Notes under the pieces: generated by a model | Told to the model about the DNA's origin: nothing | The model's database searches: none | The model's input: only the letters and a program-made list of their open reading frames with translations | In this document: positions 34,880 through 47,500 of the stretch, in pieces | Layout: each line of letters opens with the position of its first letter | How positions within the stretch are numbered: the first letter of the stretch is position 1 | DNA from: Macrobrachium rosenbergii | Lineage: Eukaryota; Arthropoda; Malacostraca; Decapoda; Palaemonidae | NCBI RefSeq assembly: GCF_040412425.1 | Contig: NC_089788.1 | Span: forward strand, 62,714,720 to 62,778,719 | Length of the DNA: 64,000 nt | Direction of reading: 5' to 3' | Made by a program: the position numbers and the translations under genes

Positions 34880-37800
34880 AGTAGTTAAGTAAATACTGTA
34901 CAGCATTAATATAAAAATTAATGAGTAATGAAAATTCCAATGTATATCAAAGCAAATAATACAGAAATGTCAATACCAATTTAAAAATTACCACAGCAAC
35001 CTGTGCTGACAAAATTAGGTAAGGCAAAGTTATCTTTCATCAATGATAGGTGATAACTATTATCATCAAATTTACAGTAACTAAGACACTGATAATGTTC
35101 ACAAAGGTGAATAAAATTTCAATAAAGGACACATTCCTATGATAATTTAAGTACAGTACATGAAATCCTTTGAAGACCAATTGCAACATCACTAGAAAAT
35201 TCATGATGGGAATGTATTTCTAACAGAATTATTTACAATGTAATCACTTACTACTAAATCATATAAGCAATAAAGACCATTTACATATAACCCACAGAAG
35301 AATTCTTACAAAACGCTAATACATTGGTTCTGTGCAAAGAAAAAATGTGCTTAAACACTAAATCCTCAATTCATTGAAAATTTGTTAAAAAAAGGTAACA
35401 ACCTGTATTACCCTACATAAAAGCTCTTCATTTTCTTTCAGCTATGAGTATACAGTATATATAGGATGCTGGGGAGAGGAGCTCTGCACTTGTTGGTAAG
35501 TGTAGCTAAACACAAAAGAAAATAACTGAGAAGTGAGGAAAGATGAACTGATGAAAGACTTAAGGATACCTCAAAACTGTTGCAAAGCCTTTGTAGACAG
35601 AGTTAAGGATTGGATCTGAAATTCAATGCCACAACATGTAGTTATTACATGAAAAAAAAAATTCCCACTAATATTTAAGCTTTTGTCCTAAAAACCTTTT
35701 GCCATAAAACACTAAGCTATAAAATATATCAGTGTAAAGTTTCTCTAGAACCTGTCATCTGTGCTTGATGCAAAAGGAACACATTCCTTGTACTGCAGAA
35801 ACAAATCCACAGTTATGTAACAGAGACTGAAAAGGAGAATCATACACATTCTCAAAAGCTCTCTGTCAAGTTCTATTTGCATACTGTAATACATTTGTAC
35901 ACTTACACAACTGCAGATTTGTTTCTCCATTTTAAGACTCATGCTACTATGAGTATTTTTTTACTCTTTGTATTCATATAGCCCAGACAACTTCTAACAT
36001 ATTAAGACTTAGTATGATTTCATCTGCAATGGCTTTAGGCAACAGACACTACTGGCCAAAATGAAAAAAAAAAATGCTGCTATTCTAACTAACAACATGA
36101 CCTCTAAAAAAAAAATTCTACATTTGAAATACCTTACGAGGTAAGTTTCTTATCACACTCTTTATCATTAAGTCGTGAACTCATCACAATAAAGTAAGAT
36201 TATACACTACGAAAATTGAAACCTCAAAACTTATTTTATATATATATTTACATGTATCATTTAGGCATCGTATTATGAAAAACTGGTGCAGAAAATGCTG
36301 ACATTGGAATATTATAACAACAATGTCCCTATAATTCAAGTCAAATCAAAACCCTTTAAGCTTAAATGAGTACTGTATCAGGATTCTCTGTATTATTCAT
36401 CTATATTCTTGGGTTCTATATGTACAGTAATATACAACACACAGTTTCACTGAATTATGATCAGAGCAGAAGTCAATCAAGTTAAGAATGTAATGAAAGG
36501 ACTAAAGAGAAAACTTCTATATTGCTTACAGGTGATTTATTTTATCTAAGTTTACCTAGTATACTTTAACATTCCTTGGATACATACTGTAGTTATTTCT
36601 ACACCTCTGACTACCATTCATGTAACTCAGTAATAGAAGGAAAACAGCAGAGGGATAGAAGATAAGCCAGCCATTCAACTTTCTTCTATAATTTGCTTCA
36701 TTTTCAAACAATCTTTAATAATGCAGTTCTTGCGTCTGCAACTTTTTTTCCTTTTCATCTTCATTAACGGCATACTTTCTGAAATGCTTTCATACTCAAC
36801 ATTCAGGAAAATACGTCACTGAGGTACAGTGTATTGCTTTAAAATGGGTGGATAGTTTCTAAAACAGTGAGCACTACATCTAAAAATTTGAGCATATTTG
36901 GTAAAGTAGCCGCAAAAACACAAGTGCCAACAGCAGCACTCTACAGATGTCATTTCCAAGGAAACAATTTATTTACCTACCAGAACCAGTCTTTCTGCCT
37001 AACACTTTAACATCAAGTTACAGTTTTGGAATTAAAATCCACAAAACAATTTTCCAATATCATTAATGCTAGAGTACCGTACTCTTCCCTTGTGGCTTTG
37101 AGGTATAACTGTCTTGATTCAATATAAAACACATTCTCATTTTGTTTTTAATCAAGTTAATCTGCTTTCAAGTAATATCTTCTCCGCAGCCAAAACGAAC
37201 ACCCACATCTCCAACTTTTTACTTGTCTTAAGACTTTACTGGTATATCACATCTAAAGAGAAATGACAAACTTCTTGTAATAAAATCTCAGTTAATAAGT
37301 GCCAATAGAGAATCGTGTTATACCTCACTACAGCATATCGAAGTACTTTAAGTTAATAAGACTGCAAAACTGCCCTCAAGGATGCAAAGACTTCTCTCTC
37401 ACTCGAGGTAACCTAAACAATTTGAGGTCTTTTGTTCACCCTCTTGACTTCTACAAAATCAATAAAATAATAACTGCCATCACTATTAAACCTACAATGA
37501 AAGAGTTGATAAAAACTTAAAAATAAAAAAAAAAAGAAAATTTACTTTTCTGCACCACAATACCACTTCATGCTTAAACATCTGTAAATATGAACTTAGC
37601 TCACACAAGATTTCACAGGGTCATACAGATTACTACTTTCCTAGGGGATTAGGCTTATCACAGTTAACTTCAAATACAATGTGCTGCCAACACTAACTAA
37701 AATTGTTAACCTCAAGGCAATTTACTTCCTCTTTTTATTCTTCAAAACTTCTATTCTCGAGTCTCAACTCCTTAACATTTCTAAAACAATTTTCAATGCT

Positions 37801-40800
37801 GATAAATTTATATAATGTTAAATTAATTTCCATATCATGTACAAAAAATAAACAAATCTTTCATCTCTATCCAACATCATATGAACAAAATGATTTGTGA
37901 GTGGTATGAAAAAAACAAAAATCAGGCTGCTATCAAATGTAAAGTAAGCAAAGTTCTTCTTCCTAAGTGAAAATGAAAAACTTACCAACTGCCATAACTG
38001 ACAACTAAAAAACATATTCCTCTCTAGTAACTTTCTTTTTTATAACTTCACTCTTACACAATTCATAGCAATTCTATACCCAGGGGTTTTAACAAAATGT
38101 ACTATAGTAATCAATTTCTTTATCGTTTTCTTTTCTTAAATATTGAAAACTCTTTGGAATCCAAAGCCATGCAATATCAATTAAAATGGAAATGCTGACA
38201 TATTAATAAAAAATTTTGTGCTGGAGTCCACCCACATTTATCCATAAAAAATTCTTGATATATGACTCTCATAGTATTTTATGCAATCAACAAATACAGC
38301 TGTGTTTAAGTTTTAAGTATGAAAATTTTCATACTGTTCTATATTTCAAAATACAATACTATGTTGCTTAAAATCTCACATATTTTCTATTACCAATCAT
38401 AAAATGAAAAGCATACTCAAAATAACATACAGTAATATTTTACTATAAATGCTACTATTTAAAATGTTAACTGAAAACTACTCCCCTAATTAAACTTATA
38501 AAACTTATAAAATTGAAAAATAGTATATTCACATTTTTTCATCAATACCGAATTGCAATCTGCAGTATGATGGCTTTTATCAAGGGTATTTTGCAATGCT
38601 CTTTCAAATCCATTTTACTAACAAGCTAACTACAATTATCAGTGTGATTACACCAGTCTGAGTTTTCTTCAGTACATCACTTGTACCAGTTAATCCATTA
38701 AAAAATATGTTCCTGTAATTTCTTTGCACAAGATAATTAAAATCTTCAATCTTGTTTAAACATTTCCTAACACTTCAATGCCAATTTTCATATTTGTAAA
38801 TGACAAAACTATATGCACTGTTTTCCTAATACATTTTATTTAGCTGCATCTGAACAACCTTCAGAATGTTACACAGTAATAAATGCAGCCCTGATACTGA
38901 CAGTTTGCCTTGTAGATTCCCAAGATCAAGAAAAAAACTTTTTTCTTCAGACTCCTCAGTAAGTATAAATGCAAGGACTAGAAATAAAAAAATGACATGA
39001 GAGCATCACACAGTGGTACTTTAGCCATGAAAACAAGTTATGTTTATGAACAACCACAAAAATATGCACTTAATTAGCCAGTGAAAAGCAGTTACACTTT
39101 TACAATGTAAAATGCAAATATTTGAAATGTAATCTTTCAAAATGAAAACATACCAGTGTGTATACACAATATTAATGTAAACAAACACTTCAAAATCTAT
39201 ATTCAGCAACACATGGAATTCATTTTCCATCTATCTTGTTCACCAATCTATTCAAACACACACACACACAAAATTGTCAACAGCATGACAAAAATTCATT
39301 AAATACGACCTACCATTGGCAAATACAGTAAAATTATTTTTTGTTACACATAACTGTGGCATGTTTTAGTAGATAACAAAAATAAAAATAAGGAATCTGT
39401 CACATTTGGAAAGCTTCTTTTCTGAAAGTTTTACAGTACAGTATAGCCATTTTGACTTTTTCTTTTTTTTTTTGTTTTCAAAGTTATATTTGGAGAGCAA
39501 TTAGATCACGCCAAAGAAGAAGAATATGTTGCAGTATGACAGCTTGAGTTAATAAGATGGTCAAACCAGCAAAATACAGACAGCTGTATGTTTGCAAAAA
39601 AGCAAAGCTGCAGCCATTGTTATGTAAGTTTCTACATTTCAAATCCTTACATTACTAACCACTGCTATGTAAAGAAACATTTCCTTTCAACATCCTTTCT
39701 ATAATGGGTCAAAACATAAAAAAAGATGAAAAGAAAAATTCCATAAAATCATCTAACTACAACAAAATAAAACTTTAAAAGAAAATAAAAAGAACATAGA
39801 TGTTCCTACTTGAAAAAGTACTTGTGAAAATAAAGTTACAAGATACAAATGACTGGAAAGTCTTATGTACATGTATTTTGATGTTATACCTAAAAAACAG
39901 AGAGAACCTAGAATACTAAATCAAGGACAGGAATAAAAAGTGCCTGTAGTAATTTGTAAATTTGCACTATGAACATGCGAAAACTTGCAAAAAGTAATTT
40001 CAAAGCTACAAAGAAAAAATATTATGTAAAGTTCCATTCTACACCTAAAAACACCCTTCCTAGTGACTTCAATACTGTTAAGCCTTTGATATGATCTCCT
40101 GTAATGTAGCCACAAAGTTGTCTAAAACAAATGCTCGGAAATGTATGACCTTCTGATTTCCAGAACATGCTAACACATTACTACCACACTCCAGTGTTTA
40201 CATTAAACAAGAACTCTTGTCGATTCTCTTAAAATGAATAAATTCTTAAAAACTACTATTGTTGAAGTGAATGTAAGCAAATCATCTGAATTCAAACTTG
40301 GTTATGTGTTCAAACAGCAATAGTTAAAAAAAAAAAAGACTAGACAAATGATTTAAACGATATCAAAACTAAAGAAAGATAAACAGACAACGGACGGATG
40401 TCATGCCATTTCATTACTCTGATATTAATGTTTCCCCAACAGATAACACACATACACCACAATCCCCTGTGTATGTAATTACAGTAAAATAGGATTTCTT
40501 CCTTTCTGTAGTATAGTGTTTCTACTCCACATACTGAGGAAGAAATCTTTGATCTTAGGTACAGTATATCAAAAGGCTTAATTTTCATAGAATGTCTATA
40601 TAATCATACTTTCAACAAACAGCAACTTATTACTTTCATTATATACTTGCTCAACTCACAAAGCATACACTCTCATTTTAGAAACTACGGAAGTGTGGGT
40701 AAGACTGACTAACCGTAGAAATCAGAATGTTACCAACTTCACTTTCAGTGAGCTTTCATTTGTAACATCACATAAATTTTTGAATATTTTTCTACCTAAA

Positions 40801-41491
40801 ATTTCATCATGGCCAAGGCAATTTCCCTACTTATAGAGTAAGTAATCTTTAAAATGGCACAATATTTTAAACACATTGTAAATTTTACTGCAATCACAAT
40901 CTCAAGATACTTTTACAAATAAGTAGAATCAAGCCACCAAGTTACAACAAATTGAAAATCTAATGAACCTACAATCTTGGCCATCTTCCATACTAATCAT
41001 TGCTTGCTCATAATTTCCCTTAAGTTGATACTGCATATCCTCCACTCTTTTCTTTTTTTTCAAATTAAATTATCTACTTTTTTTTACGATACTTTTCTAA
41101 TCTGATATTACAAATACTGTATAGTTACTGCACATTCTTAAATATCAGAACGAAAGCAAGTGTACTCACAGTCTGTAGATTACATATTATTCTCATGAAC
41201 AATTTATAGTTACTTAAGACATGATGAGACTTTCTCCAAGTTCACTTATATAAATAACTTGAAAATGATAATAATCTCAAATAATCTGACCAAGCCACTG
41301 ACTCAACTCTGATAATTAACAATACTTAATTCCTCTGCAATAGCTAAACATTTCTTCACCTAATTTGAAATTTATAATAAAAACAATAACTTGCTTGTTC
41401 AGGAATCTTAAATATACTTTTAAAAGAAAATGCTGTTTCTAACACCACACCTCATTAAGAAGTACAAAAAGTGATCTTTTCTTATTATACC
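34880..41491 (-). other. 6.6-kb repeat-free AT-rich stretch, probable long 3' UTR
   Basis: No transposon end, microsatellite longer than about 20 bp, or coding frame was seen in this span, in sharp contrast with both sides. It lies between the stop codon of the minus-strand terminal exon (41492) and a minus-strand AATAAA at 34874-34879. A long 3' UTR on the minus strand explains both the position and the lack of insertions. This is inference: no transcript evidence exists here. Confidence 0.4.
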
Positions 41492-41823
41492 TTATCGTTC
41501 ACCTTCATCTTCATCCTTCCTGAGACTTGATCCCCTACTGCCATTGATTGCTTCCATATCTGGAATGGAGGCTGCTTCTTTCTCGTCAATCTCCTCAAAT
41601 GACGATGCCGTGTTGGCGTCACTCTCAGTGCCACCAACTGATGCAGATTCAACACTCTCCCCGACATCCACAACAGGTGCAGTTTCACTTGGGAGAGGTG
41701 CAGCAGCTCCTGGTAACTCAAGATCAGGAACTGGAACTGGTGCATCTGCTACAGGAGCAGCATCACTTACTGGTGCAGCCACAACAGGTGTCCTCACAAA
41801 AGGCTCAGCGGTATTAATGGCTT
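41492..41823 (-). CDS. terminal coding exon of an unidentified gene, acidic Ala/Pro-rich C-terminus
   Basis: On the minus strand an acceptor (TATTACAG) precedes AAGCCATTAATACC, and the frame (entry phase 1) ends at TAA. It encodes a low-complexity tail: TPVVAAPVSDAAPVADAPVP, then LPGAAAPLPSETAPVVDVGE, then acidic TASSFEEIDEKEAASIPDME and a basic-acidic end (SLRKDEDEGER). The phase fits the three upstream symmetric exons at 48376, 52770 and 61086. The protein is probably disordered here. I do not recognise the gene. The intron upstream contains the DIRS element. Confidence 0.6.
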
Positions 41824-42027
41824 CTGTAATATAAGGTTTCTATATTATTTACTTTTCAAGTATAAAATTCAAGAGTTTTGTTCTTAAGAGGCTAAATTTA
41901 TATTATTTTGTCTCTTAAAAGTAGTGACCAAACACTGTACAAAATAAAAAAAATTTCTATTCAAGATTTTCCTGTGTAAAATAATTATCAACCTTTATGG
42001 AAGTTATTTTCATGATAAAATTAAGTT

Positions 42028-42187
42028 TCATATACACTTACCAGTTAATTACATAGTTATAGGTTTTCAACCACGTAAGTCTAAAAAATTCAAAATTCGC
42101 AGCAGCGCTCCTACTGTTTTGTCTACGTGACAGGCCCTGCCCACTTTCAAGTGCCGATAGGAACAACTTAGCAGAGAGCTTCAATTC
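42028..42187. repeat. left inverted terminal repeat of the DIRS element
   Basis: It matches 47339-47500 in reverse complement, with scattered substitutions (about 85 percent by eye). Confidence 0.85.
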
Positions 42188-42299
42188 GTTTTATCCCCTG
42201 ATGTCCACATGAGGGGAGGCAGGAGGGCTCCCACTCTGTAATTACCTGCTAAGTATAAATGAAAGGCCAGGGTAGCGGGAGCTACCTGGCCAGCATTAA

Positions 42300-42540
42300 A
42301 GTCATCTACGGGAGCAGTGAATGCGGCAGCCGGAGCAACCAGTGCAGTGTGGGAGCCAGGAAAGCCAAGAGCTGCGACTGGGGTGACTGGAATGTCCTGG
42401 GCAGATGGAGGAGCCAGGGCAGGCCTGGAGCCAGGGAAACCAGGAGCAGCGACTGGGATCACTGGGGCAGGTGGAGCAGCCAGGATAGCCTGGGAGCCAG
42501 TGAAGCCAGGAACAGCAAGAGCGGAAACCATCATGCGAGG
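42300..42540. repeat. ~70-bp imperfect minisatellite in the DIRS 3' part
   Basis: Repeated blocks of the type GGAGCCAGGAAAGCCAAGAGCTGCGACTGGGGTGACTGG recur about three times. On the minus strand they would encode Pro/Ala/Gly-rich repeats (PVAAPGFPGSRPALAPP). The frame lies downstream of the recombinase, and whether it is ever translated is unclear. Confidence 0.65.
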
Positions 42541-43239
42541 CATGGAGGTCACCACCACAGAGGGTCTGTTCTTTTACCTAGGCCAAAAGGTAAACTGAAG
42601 AGAGTGAATGTATACCGGTTTGGTAGGCAGTACTCCCGCCCCTACCTTAGGTAACTGTTACCATAGCTGCCTTGCAAAAGTTTGACGGCCAGACTTTCCA
42701 GCTTCGCCGAAAGTTATCCACATATAAAGACCTAGGGTTTGTATGTTACGAAAAATACAAATTAACTGAAAATTTTTCATTTTCATATAAGTAACTTACC
42801 CAGTAAATACATAGCTGATTCCACACTGAAAGGAGGTGGGATACATGGACATATTCTACTCCAGAACATTAAGGAAAGTGACGACTTTGCAATAGACAAG
42901 TTGCCAGCACTAATACAAAGCTTGTTATTTCCTTACTTGGTAAGAGAGCTACTACAGGTGGGTACTGCCTCCGGTCGGTGCTCATCTTAACCTGTGGTGG
43001 CGTGATGGTATAGCAAGGGTCGCCCCTACTTTAGTGGGAACCTTGCAGTGAAGGAAGCCTTCTGTTGGCTAGGAAAGTTTAAAAAGGATGCCTTTGCCCT
43101 AGGAGAAGACCAGAATAAAGACAAACAATGCTGTCACCTACACTGCAATAAAACACACCCCAGACCACTAAAACTGGTGGGTACTCCAGGTACATTGTAC
43201 ACCCTGGCTTCCCTTGGGACTCAACCATCCTATATCAAG

Positions 43240-44394
43240 GCGAGTGGATAGCAATATCAAGGCGAGTGGATAGCAGAGGGAAAGAGAACCCCATAAGTTT
43301 CCTCTTCCAATACCATACCAGCCATGGATAAAGGTCATAATGTGCAACACAATTTCCAAAAACAGTTTCCACATCCTTGAGAGTGTGCAAAGCAAAGACT
43401 GACTTGCATTTCCAAAAAGTTGATTGTAGAATGGCTGAGGGAGACATGTTATACCTTAAAGCAAGTGTGGCAACAGCCTGAACCTCGTGAGCTTTAACCT
43501 TAATGGTAGGCAAGACGTCCTCTTGAATCTGAGAGTGTGCTTCGGAGATCAAATCTCTCAAAAAATAGGACAGAACATTCTTAGACAGAGGACGGGAGGG
43601 GTTCCTAACTGAGCACCAGGGGTTGTTAGAAGGTCCCCTGATTTTCTTTGTCCTTTGCAGGTAGTACCTAAAAGCTCTCACAGGGCACAGGAGTCTCTCT
43701 TCTTCCTCTGGTCCAAGGATACCTATTAAGTTCCTGATGGTGAACGAACAGGGCCAGGGTTTAGAAGGGTCCTCATTCTTGGCAAGGAAACCCAGAGAGA
43801 GGGAGCAGATTGCATTCCCTTGTGAAAAACCAACTCTCCTTTCGATTGCTTGAAGCTCACTGATGCTTCTGGCGGTTGCCAATGCCACAAGGAAGAGAGT
43901 TTTCTTGGTAGGATTTCTGAGCGAGACAGAGCAGAGAGGCTCGAAGTTGGGACCTGAAAGCCACTTCAAGACTACATACAGATTCCAAGAGACAAGATCT
44001 GACCTCTCTTGCTTGGAAGTCTCAAAGGATCTGGCAAGGTCACAGAAAAGGGTGACATCTTCCTGGATAACCTCAGGTAGAGCAAGAAGTCGGCAATTTG
44101 GGTTATAATTGTTTCAGAAGAAGAGACACCATTGAGGCTGCACCATCTTCTGTAAACTATCCACTTGGAATGATAGAGCTTGCTAGAAGAAACTCGACTG
44201 CACCTAGCGATAGCTTCTGCAGCTGGCTTCAAAAAGCCTTTTGCTCTGACGAGGCCCCTGACAGTCTGAAGCCTGTCAGGACCAGAGTGGACAACACTTG
44301 GTGGAACCCGACGAAGTGGGGCTGTCTGAGCAGCGACCATTTTTGCGGGAGTCTTGGAAAATCCACTAATAGATGAAGCAGGTCTGAAAACCAT
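43240..44394 (-). pseudogene. DIRS tyrosine recombinase, degenerate active site
   Basis: The N-terminal core-binding part is read at 44394-43972 (YRRWCSLNGVSSSETIITQI, ADFLLYL). The catalytic part is at 43969-43240, broken from the first by one frame change. The first catalytic Arg is present in ATARSISELQAI. The usual H-x-x-R is H-E-V-Q (KAHEVQAVATLAL). The motif that normally carries the nucleophile Tyr (HYLRDV-like) reads HTLKDV, so the Tyr appears to be replaced by Thr. The enzyme would normally cut and rejoin a circular DNA copy into the genome. This copy should be inactive. A 24-bp tandem duplication (43228-43275) lies at its end. Confidence 0.75.
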
Positions 44395-44399
44395 TCCTT

Positions 44400-44997
44400 C
44401 TTGGGCCAGTAAGGAGCAACTAGGGTCATTGACAAGTTCCGATGAGTCAAAAACTTATCATCTCCCTGATCATACCGAATGGAGGAAAGGCATAAATGTC
44501 CAGGTTTGTCTAGTCCAGGAGCATGGCATCCATTGCCCATGCGAGAGGGCCTGGGACTGGGGAACAAAAGAGAGGAAGATGGTGGTTCCTCAAAGTCGCA
44601 AAAAGGTCTATGGTCAGCTTGCCCCATAACCTCCATAGATTGTTGCAGACTAGGGGTTCCAAAGTCCACTCTGTTGGAAGGACCTGCCTGAGACAGCTCA
44701 ACTTGTCTGCTAAGACATTCAGGCTCCCCTGGATGAATTGAGTGATAAGTCACCTGGTTGCATTCTGCCCAGAGAAGGAGGTCTCTCACTGCCTTGTAGG
44801 GAGAAGAGTGGTAGCCTGCTTGTTTGTGGACGTATGACAGGGCAGTAGTGTTGTCCATGCGCACTACTACTGTCTTGCTGAAGACTAGGGTCGAGAAGGA
44901 CTGGAGGTCCAGGTGAATGGCCGTCAGCTCCTTGACACTGATGTGATAGTTTCTTTCTTCTGTGGACCACGTCCCAGAAACTTCCTGACTCCCTCAA
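44400..44997 (-). pseudogene. DIRS RNase H region
   Basis: Minus-strand frames carry VRMDNTTALSYVHKQAG (the RNase H Asp-Asn motif of DIRS and Ngaro elements). Later in another frame comes DLFATLRNHHLPLFCSP and AMDAMLLDW, which is the C-terminal linker between RNase H and recombinase. Frame changes near 44720 and 44510 break the coding sequence. It degrades RNA in the RNA-DNA hybrid during reverse transcription in intact relatives. Confidence 0.7.
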
Positions 44998-45010
44998 AGA
45001 GCTCCTCAGC

Positions 45011-46246
45011 CTAGATCTGAGGCATCAGAAAAAAGTCTAGGTCAGGGCTCAACGGAAGAAGAGACTTCCCTCCTCCAAGTCTTTCTTCGCATGACCACCA
45101 TCGAAGATCCGCTCTGATCTCTGATGTGATGGGGAAGATGAAGGCATCCGGCTGGATCTTCCTGCTCCAGCTCACCTTAAGAAAAAACTGCAGAGGTCTC
45201 ATGTGCAGTCTGCCCAAATTTACGAACTGTTCCACTGAGGCCAGAGTCCCCAGGAGACTCATCCACTGAATCGCTGAGCAGGTTGGGATAGCAAGGAACC
45301 TTCGAACAGTCTGCAGGCAGGAACTGACTCTTCTGGGGAACAGAAAAGCCTGAGAAGTCCGTGAGTTCAGGATCATCCCCAAATATAGAATCTGCTGTGA
45401 AAGAATCATTTGGAATTTCTGTTTGCTGATCAGAATGCCCAACTCTTGTGTCAGGCGAAGAGTTTTCTTTAAGTCCTCAATGAACTTCTCCTGTGACGGG
45501 GAATGGAGAAACCAGTCATCTAAATAAAGGCGTGCATTTATGCCGAGAAGATGTAGCCATTTGCCGAGAGGAACAAGAATCCGAGTGAACACTTGAGGGG
45601 CTGTAGACAGACTGAAGCACAAGGCCCGAAAATGGAGAACTCTGCCCTTACAGATGAACCGTAGGAACTTCCTGGAGTCCGGATGGATGGGGACATGGAA
45701 GTAAGCGTCCTGCAAGTCCACGGTGATCATCCAAATCCCCCTGCTGGATGGGTGACATGACTGAAAGGTTTGTCTCCATGTGAAATTTCGTCTTCTGAAC
45801 GACAAGATTCAGGGAGCTGACACCCAGAATGGATCTCCAGCCCCTGATTCCTAGGGGACTACGAAGAGACAGTTGTAGAACCCTTCAGTTGTACTCCTTA
45901 CTTCTTCCACAGCTCCCTTGAGAAGGAGAGACTTGACCTCCTGAGAGAGGGGTGAAAACTTCTCGGAGCCTTCCAAGTATGCGGTCAACATGAGTAGAGA
46001 CCTAGCTAACGGAGGCTTCTCCTTGAAAGGGATGGCGCAGCCCTCCTTTAGGACCTTGACTACCCAAGGTTCCGCTCCTCTGCGGATCCATTCCTCCCAA
46101 AACAGGTGGAGCCTGGCTCCTACCGGGGCACAAAGGACTAAACTCTCATTTCTTGGGGGTAGGTTTGAAGGAGGACTTCTAAATGGATCTTGAAGGGGGA
46201 CGAAAAATGGTGTGAGGTCTTGGCTGGGGTTTCTGCTTCCTTCCAT
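45011..46246 (-). pseudogene. DIRS reverse transcriptase
   Basis: The N-terminal part (46246-45851) reads GARLHLFWEEW, LLLKGAVEEV and EGFYNCLFVVP. The core (45805-45011) has VDLQDAYFHVPIHPDSRKFL with the first catalytic Asp, CFSLSTAPQVFTRIL, and RLYLDDWFLHS with the Asp pair (LDDW instead of the YxDD of retroviruses, normal in DIRS elements). ILISKQKFQM and LYLGMILNSR follow. The frame breaks between the two parts near 45830. Catalytic residues are intact, so decay is limited. Confidence 0.82.
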
Positions 46247-46792
46247 GAAAGAGCTGGGGTTTCAGAGGAGAAACTGTATTAGCGGCAAAGGAGGGTTCTC
46301 TTGGTCGCTTGGTGGACTGGGCAAGAAGATCGTGCATTGACTTATTCTGCAAGTCAGATAAGACCTCTTTAACAGTGTCTTGAGGGAAGAGGTGTGACTT
46401 GTCCAGAGGTGAGACATAAGAACTGACTTCTGGGTAGTGGTGACCCCTTTTTGTGGTGAAGGGGCACCACGACTCTCTTTTCTTTAAAATACCCATGGCA
46501 AAGAGGCAAGTTCTAAGGAACCATCCCTTACTGCCTTATCAGTGCACGGCAACACTCCCAGCCAGTTCAAGGTAAAGTCTTCTGCAAGGACAGGGCAGTC
46601 GACGATCTTCTTTGCTAGAGATCCCACAGTCCAGTCAAGGAAGCTAAGGACTTCGAATACCTTAAAGGTGTTCTGGATGAGATGGTCCAACTCGGGAGAC
46701 AAGAACATAATCTTTCTTGGCGCAAACGCAGCTTGTCGAGATGAATTGACTAGACCGGGGAAGTCCCCTTGGGAGGAGGTATATACTCCCAA
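46179..46792 (-). pseudogene. DIRS gag-like ORF1
   Basis: NSSRQAAFAPRKIMFLSPEL, DHLIQNTFKVFEVLSFLDW and SLAKKIVD match the conserved block of DIRS-type ORF1 proteins as I know them. A second frame (46496-46179) continues with a Ser/Pro/Lys-rich tail (KRPREPSFAANTVSP). One frame change near 46490 separates them. The likely role is structural nucleic-acid binding; there is no zinc knuckle. Confidence 0.6.
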
Positions 46793-47338
46793 AGAGGAAG
46801 CTTCTCCAGTAGCTTAGCAATGATACCTCATCCTGGCACAGGAGTATGTGGTAAAGAAGAAGGAGGGTTCGTGATGGGAGACAGCATGAATCGAAGGAGA
46901 AGGAATAACTCTATTGTCTATGATACTAGGTAAAGGGGAAGACTCTAAGCTAGACCTATTCTCGGCTCTAGAGGCCGCCTTCCTCTTCCTACCCCTTTCG
47001 AGTTAGTCATCCCAATCCTGACATTCTATGCAAGTCCTCATCCTTATTGCATTCCTGGCCGCCTACACTTAACACACTTGGTGTGAGAGTCATATGAAGA
47101 TTTCGTTATCCTAGTCTTACATCCTTCACTGCAGAAACGAATGCTAGAAGTACTGGAATCAGACATTCTGACAAAATTAAGCTACAAATAAAGTTAACTA
47201 GAGCTAACATTATCACTAAATCTTGAAGACTTAAAAAAAAATTGAATACTTCACCATAAATACAAAACAAAATCCAAAAACCAATGAAGCAGACTGCAGA
47301 AAGCCACAGATGTTGGTCAGAAGCTGGCAGAAAATGAA
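46793..47338 (-). other. DIRS 5' leader and upstream gag region
   Basis: It holds a Cys-rich stretch on the minus strand near 47000-47160 (C-x2-C-type spacing around CSEGCKTR-like sequence) that may be the start of ORF1, followed by untranslated leader to the ITR. No intact frame. Confidence 0.4.
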
Positions 47339-47500
47339 TTGAAGCTCTCTGCTAAGTTGTTCTATCGGTATCCAAAAGTGGGCGGGACCTGTCATCTACA
47401 CAAGACAATAGAAGCGCTGATGCGAATTTTGAATTTTTTAGACTGCTGTGGTTGAAAACATATAGCTATGTAATTACCTGGTAAGTTACTTATATTAAAC
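47339..47500. repeat. right inverted terminal repeat of the DIRS element
   Basis: Reverse complement partner of 42028-42187. Confidence 0.85.

Larger units (their letters stand above)
42028..47500 (-). mobile_element. DIRS-type tyrosine recombinase retrotransposon
   Basis: Inverted terminal repeats of about 160 bp bound the element. The left ITR (42028-42187) and the right ITR (47339-47500) match as reverse complements through TTACCAG(T/G)TAATTACATAG, CTAAAAAATTCAAAATTCGCA and AACAACTTAGCAGAGAGCTTCAATTC. No target duplication is seen, as expected for DIRS elements, which integrate with a tyrosine recombinase. On the minus strand the order is gag, RT, RNase H, tyrosine recombinase. A third partial ITR-like stretch lies at about 42775-42825 (TTTCATATAAGTAACTTACCCAG), perhaps the internal complementary region. 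The element sits in an intron of the unidentified minus-strand gene. Confidence 0.88.

Noticed and set aside
41544..41834. Plus-strand Ser/Thr- and Gln-rich frames
   Set aside because: Shadows of the minus-strand terminal exon, which has the acceptor, the fitting phase and the stop.
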